Assembly: GCA_937951935.1 (NCBI GenBank) | Contig: CALGAM010000011.1 | Location: 1-10,910 of the forward strand | Direction of reading: 5' to 3' | From: an uncultured Micromonospora sp. | Lineage (GTDB): Bacteria > Actinomycetota > Actinomycetes > Mycobacteriales > Micromonosporaceae | DNA: 10,910 nt | Shown here: positions 5,680-10,910 of the stretch, piece after piece | Position numbering within the stretch: position 1 is the stretch's first letter | Layout: the number at the start of each line of letters is the position of its first letter | Position numbers and translations under genes: made by a program | Notes under the pieces: model-generated | Databases searched by the model: none | What the model saw: the letters and a program-made list of their open reading frames with translations, nothing else | Told to the model about the DNA's origin: nothing

Positions 5680-6954
5680 GTGGACGTCCCACAGCCCTCG
5701 GCGCCGACCACCCGCGCCGCTCGCGCCGGGCTCCTGGTCCTGCTCGGCGCGCTCACCGCGGTCGGCCCTCTGTCCCTGGACATGTACCTGCCGGCGTTCC
5801 CCGCCATGACGAGCGCGCTCGACGCGACCCCGGCCGAGGTGCAGCTCTCCCTCACCACGTTCCTGTTCGGCCTCGCCCTCGGCCAACTGGTCACCGGGCC
5901 GGTCAGCGACCGGTGGGGACGCCGCCGTCCGGTGCTGGTCGGCGTCACCGCGTACACCGTGTGCGGCCTGCTCTGTGCCCTCGCGCCCACGGCCGGCGCG
6001 CTCGCGGCGCTACGCCTGGCCCAGGGCGTCGCCAGCGGGATGGGTGTCGTCGTCGCCCGCGCCATCGTCCGGGACCTCTACTCGGGTACGGCCGCGGCGC
6101 GCTACTTCTCCCGGTTGATCCTGATCTTCGGGGTTGCCCCGATCGCCGCGCCGGCCCTGGGCACCCTCGTCCTGCGGTTCGGCTCCTGGCGGAGCGTGTT
6201 CGTCACCCTGACCGCCATCGGCGTGCTGCTCCTCGCGGCGGTGGTGTGGTGGCTTCCCGAGACCCTGCCCGAGCAGCGCCGCGTCACCGACGGACCGGGC
6301 GACGCCGTCCGGGCCATGGGCGGACTGCTCACCGACCGCATCTACCTCGGGTACGTCCTCACCCAGGGCCTCGCCTTCACCGCCCTGTTCGCGTACATCT
6401 CCGGGTCGTCCTTCGTCCTGCAGGACGTCTTCGGCGTCTCCGCCGGATGGTTCAGCCTGGTCTTCGGCCTCAACGCGGCCGGGATGACCGTGCTCGGTCA
6501 GCTCAACGCCCGGCTGCTCGACCGGTTCACCCCCCGCGGGCTGCTCACCGTCGGGCTGCTCGCCGGCCTGCTCGCCGCCACCGGCCTGCTCGCCGGCTCG
6601 GCCGCCGGCAGTCTGCCGACCGTCACGGTCGCCCTCTTCGTCTTCGTCTCCAGCATCGGCATGACGCTGCCCAACGGGCTCGCCCTGGCCCTGGACCGTC
6701 ACCCCCGACGCGCCGGTACCGCCGCCGCGGTACTCGGCGCACTGCAACAGGCCATCGCCTCGGTGATCGCCCCGCTGGCCACGATCGGGCCGAGCCACAG
6801 CGCACTGCCGATGGCCGTCGTCATGCTCGGCGCCACCGCGCTGTCGGCGGTCGCGGTGCTCACCCTCACCCGCGGCGGCCCACCAGCCGGCGGCCCTACC
6901 GACCCCCGCGCGCCGCAGCCAGCGCCGCCCGCATCGCGGACACCGGGGCCGTGA
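5680..6954 (+). CDS. MFS drug-efflux transporter, Bcr/CflA family
   Basis: A 424-residue inner-membrane protein with about 12 hydrophobic segments, the first at 17-37 and the last ending near 396, as expected for a proton-driven major facilitator drug exporter of the DHA1/Bcr-CflA group. TM1 carries the SLDMYLPAFP stretch (32-41) typical of this group. Motif A, GPVSDRWGRRRP (73-84), fills the TM2-TM3 loop. An antiporter-like TM5 segment with GVAPIAAPALG (151-161) follows, and a charged central loop (195-215) separates the two halves. Members export chloramphenicol, bicyclomycin, sulfonamides or amino acids; the substrate cannot be read from the sequence. The last 26 residues are a Pro/Gly/Ala tail that overlaps the aroE 3' end on the other strand by 59 bases. 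It is transcribed away from marR and probably controlled by it. A link to aromatic compounds is suggested only by its position inside the aro cluster. Confidence 0.92.
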   Translation: MDVPQPSAPTTRAARAGLLVLLGALTAVGPLSLDMYLPAFPAMTSALDATPAEVQLSLTTFLFGLALGQLVTGPVSDRWGRRRPVLVGVTAYTVCGLLCALAPTAGALAALRLAQGVASGMGVVVARAIVRDLYSGTAAARYFSRLILIFGVAPIAAPALGTLVLRFGSWRSVFVTLTAIGVLLLAAVVWWLPETLPEQRRVTDGPGDAVRAMGGLLTDRIYLGYVLTQGLAFTALFAYISGSSFVLQDVFGVSAGWFSLVFGLNAAGMTVLGQLNARLLDRFTPRGLLTVGLLAGLLAATGLLAGSAAGSLPTVTVALFVFVSSIGMTLPNGLALALDRHPRRAGTAAAVLGALQQAIASVIAPLATIGPSHSALPMAVVMLGATALSAVAVLTLTRGGPPAGGPTDPRAPQPAPPASRTPGP

Positions 6955-7738
6955 CCCCGGTGAACTGCTCGAACTGACCGATCGCCTGGGCCAGCAGCAG
7001 GTCGAGTCCGGAGACGATCCGGCACCCCGCCTCGGCCGCACCCGCCGCGAGCGGGGTCGGCCACGGGTCGTAGACGACGTCGAAGACCACCGTCTCGGGC
7101 CGCCAGGAGCGGGCAGCCGGGGCGAAGACGTCCGCCGCACCCTTCGGCACCGTCGACACCAACACGTCGGCCCGACCGGGGTCGGCCGGGTCGTGCCAGT
7201 CCTCGATCTCGAAGCGCAGCCCGAGCGTCCCGGCCAGCCGGGCCAGTTCCTCGCCGGCGGCGCGCCGCCGTACCCGGCAGGTGATCCGGCCGGCGTGCAA
7301 CCGGGCGGCGGCGGCGAGCGCGGCACGGGCCGTACCGCCGGCACCGAGCAGCACGAACTCGGCCCCCTCCGACACACCGGCACCGGTCAGCACGTCCACC
7401 ATGCCCGGCACGTCGGTGTTGTCGGCCGCCCAGGAGCCGTCGGGACGGCGTACCAGGGTGTTGGCGGCGCCGATGGTGGCGGCGACCGGCGAGACCTCGT
7501 CGGCCACCGCGAGCGCCACCTCCTTCAACGGCATGGTCAGCGACAGGCCGACCCACTCCGGTCCAAGACCGGCCACCCGGTCCGCCAGTTCGGCCTCGGC
7601 GCACTCGATCGCCGTGTACGACCAGCCGGTCAACCCGGCCGCCGCGTAGCCGGCGTTGTGGATGACCGGGGAGAGCGAGTGGGCGATCGGCTTGCCCAGC
7701 ACCGCCGCCCGGCGTTCCCGTCCCGTCTCAGAGGACAC
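6896..7738 (-). CDS. aroE: Shikimate dehydrogenase (NADP+)
   Basis: A 280-residue enzyme reducing 3-dehydroshikimate to shikimate with NADPH, the step before AroK. The substrate pocket is marked by H20-SLSP-24, by SLTMPLKE (66-73) with catalytic K72, by AANT (91-94) and by ADNTD (105-109) with D109. The lysine-aspartate pair is intact. The NADP-binding glycine loop is GAGGTARA (132-139). The C-terminal GLDLLLAQAIGQFEQFTG block provides the conserved glutamine. The substrate motif reads LTMPLK where many AroE proteins have VTxPxK, a conservative change. GTG at 7738 is used: GGGAG precedes it by five bases and the start lies inside the mltG 3' end (11-base overlap), so it is coupled to mltG. 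Its 3' end overlaps the convergent MFS gene. It is split from aroC-aroK by the marR-MFS pair. Confidence 0.94.
   Translation of the reverse strand: MSSETGRERRAAVLGKPIAHSLSPVIHNAGYAAAGLTGWSYTAIECAEAELADRVAGLGPEWVGLSLTMPLKEVALAVADEVSPVAATIGAANTLVRRPDGSWAADNTDVPGMVDVLTGAGVSEGAEFVLLGAGGTARAALAAAARLHAGRITCRVRRRAAGEELARLAGTLGLRFEIEDWHDPADPGRADVLVSTVPKGAADVFAPAARSWRPETVVFDVVYDPWPTPLAAGAAEAGCRIVSGLDLLLAQAIGQFEQFTGVTAPVSAMRAALAAARGGR
6941..6962 (+). terminator. Hairpin around the MFS stop codon
   Basis: CACCGGGG (6941-6948) pairs perfectly with CCCCGGTG (6955-6962). The 6-base loop ends in the transporter's TGA stop (6952-6954). It lies within the aroE coding sequence on the other strand, so codon constraint could also produce it. 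It has no U-tract. It may end the transporter transcript or slow converging polymerases. Confidence 0.35.
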
Positions 7739-8924
7739 CGTTCTCCCGGGCCTTCTGCTCGTTCCTCAGATGCTCCTCGTAGGTCTCCGCGAACGCGGAG
7801 TTGCCCTCCTTGTCGATCGCCACGAAATACAGCCACTTGCCCTTCGGGGGATCCATCGCCCCCTCCAGGGCCTGCTTACCCGGGTTGTTGATCGGGGTCG
7901 GGGTCAGCCCGGCGTGTGCGTGGGTGCTGAACGGGTTCTTCTCGTCGTACATCTCCTCCCTTCTCATGTCCTTCGACGCCTTGGTCTTCTTGCCGGTCAG
8001 CTCCCAGTAGTAGTTCAGGCTGACGTCGAACTGGAGACAGTTGCACGGGAAGTTGCCGTACACCCGGTTGTACGCCACCCGGGCGATCTTGCCCAGGTCG
8101 TTGGGGTTGCCCGCCTCCGCCTGGGCCAGCGAGGCCACGATCAGCGCCTCGTACGGGCTGATGCCGCCGCGCTTGGTCTCGACCGTCCTGACGAAGTCGA
8201 TCTCCTCGGTCACGTCGAGGAACCGTTGCACCATCTGCTTGAGGAGCTGCTCGGCGGTGGCGTTCGGCAGCAGCTCGTAGGTGTCGGGGAAGAGGAATCC
8301 CTCGATGGACTTGCTGCTCTTCTTGCCGTCGTTGCGGTTGAACCACCAGTCCGGTACGCCCAGCGCCTCCGGATCCTTCGCCGCCTCCTCGAACTCCTTG
8401 ACCGGGATCTTGGTGCGGTCGGAGAGCAGTTTGAAGATCCGCTTGGCGGTCGTCCCCTCCGGGATGGTGAACACGTTGGTCACCTTGTTGTTGGGGTCGA
8501 GCAGGAGGGCCAGCGCCGCCGCGGCGCTCATCTCCCTGCGCACCTTGTAGAGGCCGGGCTGGATGTTCGTGCCGCGGGAGTTCTCCGCGGCCGCCTCGAT
8601 GAACGCCTTGGTGCTCTTGACGACCCCGGCCTCGACCAGGGTGTTGGCGATCTCGGCGATGGTCTGCCCGGCCTCGACCTCGATCTGGACCTCGCCCTTG
8701 CCGTCACCGTCGTAGTCCGGGGTGACGAAGTAGCTCTGGACCTGGTCGAAGCCGTACCACCCGACGCCTCCCAGCAGGCCGAGCAACGCGAACGTCATCA
8801 GCAGCGCGGCCACCGTCCGGCCGCGGCTGCTGCCGCGCCTCTTCTTTCGCCTGCGCTGCGCGCTGCGCCGGTGCCGACCCTTCTCCATGGGCTCCATGGG
8901 CTCGAACGCGAAATCGTCGATCAT
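7728..8924 (-). CDS. mltG: Endolytic murein transglycosylase MltG (YceG family)
   Basis: A 398-residue single-pass membrane protein that cuts nascent glycan strands and is thought to set their length. The N-terminus is cytoplasmic and very basic (RRRKKRR, 24-30), followed by one membrane helix (about 38-58). Residues 78-130 form a LysM-like fold with VEAGQTIAEIANTLVEAG. The YceG catalytic domain contains IPEGTT (154-159), EGFLFPDTY (208-216), ASLAQAEAG (264-272) with the presumed catalytic E270, and AGLTPTPINNPG (338-349). Relative to the E. coli ExE version of the catalytic block, the first glutamate is glutamine here; I recall QAE being common in actinobacteria. Two cysteines, C293 and C295, lie shortly after the active site in the outer domain. 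The ATG at 8924 overlaps the ruvX stop in an ATGA junction, and the gene overlaps aroE, showing tight operon packing. Confidence 0.94.
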   Translation of the reverse strand: MIDDFAFEPMEPMEKGRHRRSAQRRRKKRRGSSRGRTVAALLMTFALLGLLGGVGWYGFDQVQSYFVTPDYDGDGKGEVQIEVEAGQTIAEIANTLVEAGVVKSTKAFIEAAAENSRGTNIQPGLYKVRREMSAAAALALLLDPNNKVTNVFTIPEGTTAKRIFKLLSDRTKIPVKEFEEAAKDPEALGVPDWWFNRNDGKKSSKSIEGFLFPDTYELLPNATAEQLLKQMVQRFLDVTEEIDFVRTVETKRGGISPYEALIVASLAQAEAGNPNDLGKIARVAYNRVYGNFPCNCLQFDVSLNYYWELTGKKTKASKDMRREEMYDEKNPFSTHAHAGLTPTPINNPGKQALEGAMDPPKGKWLYFVAIDKEGNSAFAETYEEHLRNEQKARENGVL

Positions 8925-9382
8925 CCCGTCCGCCTCCGCTGCCTGTCCAGCCAGCCCTGCAGAATCTCCACCGCGGCCGCCTGATCGACCACCGCCCGCT
9001 TGCGCCGTCCCCGGACGCCCCGCTCGCTCAGCCTACGAGAAGCCACGAGCGTCGACATCCTTTCATCCACCAACTCGACCGGCACCGGGCTCACCACCTC
9101 GGCCAGCCGCCGCGCGTACGCCTGCGCCTGCGCCGCCGCGGGCCCGTGCCCGCCGGCGAGGGTCACCGGCAGTCCGACCACGACGGTGACCACCTCGTGG
9201 TGTTCGACGAGTCGGGCGATCTCCGCGATGTCGGCCGGCGTCTTCTCGGCGTCGGCCGTAAGGTCCCGGGCGAGGGTGACCAGCGGGGTGGCCAGGATGC
9301 CGTCGGGATCCGAGATCGCGATCCCGACCCGAACCTGGCCGACGTCCACACCGAGTCGCACGCCACGGGGATGCTCGGTCAT
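8921..9382 (-). CDS. ruvX: Putative pre-16S rRNA nuclease / Holliday junction resolvase-like protein (YqgF)
   Basis: A 153-residue RNase H-fold protein. The family's acidic site is present: D13 in LGVDVGQVRVG, E107 in VDERMST (105-111), and D133 in VVDQAAAVEIL (131-141). GLP (70-72) starts the substrate-side loop. Members process the 5' end of 16S rRNA in E. coli and were earlier described as Holliday-junction resolvases; the role in actinobacteria is less settled. I chose ATG 9382 because GGAGG (9389-9393) precedes it by six bases and the first beta strand then begins at about residue 8. A longer in-frame start at 9430 would add an arginine-rich leader without family resemblance. It follows alaS with a 157-base structured gap and overlaps mltG by four bases. 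The alaS-ruvX-mltG-aroE order is typical of actinobacteria. Confidence 0.93.
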   Translation of the reverse strand: MTEHPRGVRLGVDVGQVRVGIAISDPDGILATPLVTLARDLTADAEKTPADIAEIARLVEHHEVVTVVVGLPVTLAGGHGPAAAQAQAYARRLAEVVSPVPVELVDERMSTLVASRRLSERGVRGRRKRAVVDQAAAVEILQGWLDRQRRRTG

Positions 9383-9388
9383 CCGAAT

Positions 9389-9393
9389 CCTCC
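9389..9393 (-). promoter_or_regulatory. Ribosome-binding site that fixes the ruvX start
   Basis: GGAGG on the minus strand lies six bases before ATG 9382, an optimal spacing. The upstream in-frame ATG at 9430 lies close to the 9434-9471 hairpin, which would hinder initiation. Confidence 0.7.
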
Positions 9394-9433
9394 GCGCAGC
9401 CCGTCCGCCGGCATGCCTGCACCGACCCACGGG

Positions 9434-9471
9434 CGGGCCGTCGTGGCTGGTGATCCAACCACAACGGCCCG
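9434..9471 (-). other. 17-pair RNA hairpin between alaS and ruvX
   Basis: Read as minus-strand RNA, positions 9471-9455 pair with 9450-9434 over 17 uninterrupted pairs closed by an AUCA loop. Two of the pairs are G-U (9442/9463 and 9447/9458). On the plus strand these two positions would be C-A mismatches, so the structure fits an RNA made in the alaS-to-ruvX direction. No U-tract follows. It could be a processing or RNA-stability stem, a partial terminator, or one copy of a dispersed repeat. Confidence 0.5.
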
Positions 9472-9485
9472 TTTCGGGGCAACCA

Positions 9486-9513
9486 CGACCGGGGCGCCAC
9501 CGCGCCCCGGTCG
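9486..9513 (-). terminator. 12-bp hairpin just downstream of alaS
   Basis: CGACCGGGGCGC (9486-9497) pairs perfectly with GCGCCCCGGTCG (9502-9513) around a 4-base loop, 26 bases after the alaS stop codon (9540-9542). The stem is very GC-rich with no U-tract. It may end part of the alaS transcripts, leaving ruvX-mltG-aroE to read-through or to a separate promoter not evident in this gap. Confidence 0.5.
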
Positions 9514-9539
9514 CCCGTTCGCGTCCTCGGCGTCACCCA

Positions 9540-10910
9540 TCAGAGCGCGGCCAGTGCCTTCTCGACGGCGACGAGGAGCGCGGGCGCCTCGCTGGCGGGC
9601 GCACCGCCGCCCTGGGCCAGGTCGGCGTTCCCGCCGCCCCGGCCGGAGAGCGCCTCCTTGACCAGGGTCGCCGCCGACGCACCCCGCTGCTTGGCGGCAC
9701 CGTTGACCGCGACCACCAGGGATGCCTTGCCGCCGGACCGGGCCGCCACGGCCACCACCGCCGGGCGAGCCGGGTCGATCCGGCCCCGGATCTCCTGGGC
9801 GAGGGTCCGGACGTCGTTGCCGGCCGCGCCCTCCGGTGCCTCGGTGCCGACGTAGGCGATCCCGCGCACGTCCCGGGCCTGCTGGGCCAGTGCCGCCGCA
9901 CCGCCGAGGACCAGCTGGGCGCGCAGCTTCTCCAGCTCACGCTCGGCGTCGCGCAACTGGGCGACGGTCTGCTCGACCCGGTCCGCCACCTGGTCGGCGG
10001 GGACCCGGTACAGCTCGGCCAACCGGGACACCAGCAGGTGCTCCTTGGCCAGGAAGCGGAACGCGTCGAGGCCCACCAGCGCCTCGACCCGGCGCACCCC
10101 GGAGCCGACCGACGACTCGGAGAGGATCTTCACCAGGCCGAGCTGTGCCGAGCGGGCGACGTGGGTGCCGCCGCACAGCTCCCGGGCGTAGTCGCCGACC
10201 TCGACGACCCGGACCTCGTCGCCGTACTTCTCGCCGAACAGCGCCATCGCGCCGAGCCGGCGGGCCTCCTCCAGCGAGGTGACGAACGCCCGGACCTCCA
10301 GGTCCGCGAGGAGGACCTCGTTGATCTGCTGCTCCACGTCGTGGAGCACGCTCGGCGGCACCCCGGTGGGGGTGTTGAAGTCGAAGCGCAGCCGGCCCGG
10401 GGCGTTCAACGAGCCCGCCTGGGTCGCCGACTCACCGAGGAAGTTCCGCACCGTCTGGTGCACCAGGTGCGTGGCGGTGTGTGACCGGGAGATCGCGCGG
10501 CGCCGGGTCACGTCGATCTCGGCCAGACCGGTCTCGCCCCGGCGGACCTCGCCCCGCACCACCCGGGCCCGGTGCACGATCAGCCCGGGGACCGGCTGCT
10601 GCACGTCGAGCACCTCGAGCTGGCCGCCGCCGACCGTGATGATCCCGAGGTCCGGCTGCTGGCCACCGCCCTCGGCGTAGAACGGGGTCGCGTCGAGCAC
10701 CAGTTCGACGGTCTCTCCCTCGCCGGCCACCTCGACCGTACCGGCGGCACTGAGCAGCGCCCGGACCGTCGACTCCCGGGAGACCTCGGTGTAGCCGGTG
10801 AACTGGACCGGGCCGCCGGCGTCCAGCACCGAGCGGTAGGCCGACAGGTCGGCGTGGCCGGTCTTCCGCGCCCGCGCGTCCGCCCTGGCCCGCGCCCGCT
10901 GATCGGCCAT
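9540..10910 (-). CDS. alaS: Alanyl-tRNA synthetase, partial (C-terminal half)
   Basis: The frame enters at the window edge and runs 456 residues to TGA at 9540-9542. The Met at the very edge is internal, since the aminoacylation domain (roughly the first 430 residues of a protein of about 890) lies outside the window. Seen here, in window-residue numbers, are the end of the anticodon/middle region with RKTGHADLSAY (15-25), the beta-barrel TPFYAEGGGQ (75-84), and the editing domain with the zinc/editing motif H144-TAT-H148 and C246-GGT-H250. After SVGSGVRRVEAL (267-278) come a coiled coil (about 300-345) and the C-Ala domain, ending with a glycine-rich GRGGGNADLAQGGG stretch. All editing residues are intact, so the enzyme should clear Ser- and Gly-tRNA(Ala). 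It is the upstream member of the alaS-ruvX-mltG-aroE cluster. Confidence 0.96.
   Translation of the reverse strand: MADQRARARADARARKTGHADLSAYRSVLDAGGPVQFTGYTEVSRESTVRALLSAAGTVEVAGEGETVELVLDATPFYAEGGGQQPDLGIITVGGGQLEVLDVQQPVPGLIVHRARVVRGEVRRGETGLAEIDVTRRRAISRSHTATHLVHQTVRNFLGESATQAGSLNAPGRLRFDFNTPTGVPPSVLHDVEQQINEVLLADLEVRAFVTSLEEARRLGAMALFGEKYGDEVRVVEVGDYARELCGGTHVARSAQLGLVKILSESSVGSGVRRVEALVGLDAFRFLAKEHLLVSRLAELYRVPADQVADRVEQTVAQLRDAERELEKLRAQLVLGGAAALAQQARDVRGIAYVGTEAPEGAAGNDVRTLAQEIRGRIDPARPAVVAVAARSGGKASLVVAVNGAAKQRGASAATLVKEALSGRGGGNADLAQGGGAPASEAPALLVAVEKALAAL

Noticed and set aside
3115..6954. A biosynthetic gene cluster built around aroC/aroK and the exporter
   Set aside because: The aro genes are in their usual housekeeping neighbourhood with alaS, ruvX and mltG, and no tailoring, synthase or activating enzyme is present.
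5286..6977. A 563-codon plus-strand frame overlapping marR and the MFS gene
   Set aside because: It is Arg/Pro-rich and crosses the divergent promoter region, while the MFS frame beside it has clear membrane segments and motif A.
6010..7383. A 457-codon minus-strand frame across aroE and the MFS gene
   Set aside because: Gly/Glu/Arg low-complexity composition, out of frame with aroE and antisense to transporter membrane segments.
7656..8984. A 442-codon plus-strand open frame antisense to aroE and mltG
   Set aside because: Leu/Val/Arg/Gly-rich mirror image of mltG codons with no recognisable motif or ribosome site.
9383..9430. Longer N-terminus for ruvX (ATG at 9430)
   Set aside because: GGAGG lies six bases before ATG 9382, and the extra 16 residues are Arg-rich with no family resemblance.
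9000..10484. A 494-codon plus-strand open frame antisense to ruvX and alaS
   Set aside because: It runs through the alaS-ruvX spacer and opposite intact motifs of both genes; composition is that of a codon shadow.

Overview
The window reads as chromosomal DNA from a very GC-rich actinobacterium. Strong GC preference at third codon positions, GTG starts, and the block alaS-ruvX-mltG-aroE / aroC-aroK all fit. Micromonosporaceae is my best guess, by impression only. The block is housekeeping DNA, but it is interrupted and ends next to accessory genes. No CRISPR array, tRNA, rRNA, insertion sequence or integrase was seen, and no stretch longer than about 200 bases lacks a gene.

Right part (6896-10910, all minus strand): the C-terminal half of alaS (alanyl-tRNA synthetase), then ruvX (YqgF-family nuclease), mltG (membrane-bound endolytic murein transglycosylase) and aroE (shikimate dehydrogenase). 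ruvX, mltG and aroE overlap one another by 4 and 11 bases and look like one operon. The 157 bases between alaS and ruvX hold two strong hairpins. One has a 17-pair stem that closes fully only in the minus-strand RNA.

Middle part (3115-6954): aroE is separated from aroC-aroK by a divergent drug-efflux unit: a plus-strand Bcr/CflA-type MFS transporter and a minus-strand MarR regulator. The transporter's 3' end overlaps the aroE 3' end by 59 bases. The marR stop lies 4 bases before the aroC start, so chorismate synthase and shikimate kinase are probably co-transcribed with the drug regulator. The regulator carries a low-complexity N-terminal extension built from four 30-bp tandem repeats. The expected aroB does not follow aroK in this window.

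Left part (1-2919): aroK converges with qorB across a cluster of strong hairpins. qorB (NAD(P)H:quinone oxidoreductase) and a divergent single-cysteine HxlR regulator (QorR/YtfH-like) form a compact quinone/redox-stress module. Beyond it, on the minus strand, is a two-gene unit: an EspC-like type VII secretion protein with a YxxxD motif, and a large protein running off the window edge. That protein combines a helical N-terminal region with a strand-rich C-terminal region. It is the least explained gene here and could be a type VII secretion substrate or toxin.

The most interesting observations are this edge bicistron, the wiring of the MarR regulator into the shikimate operon, the tandem-repeat extension of that regulator, and the structured intergenic regions at 2975-3113 and 9434-9513.
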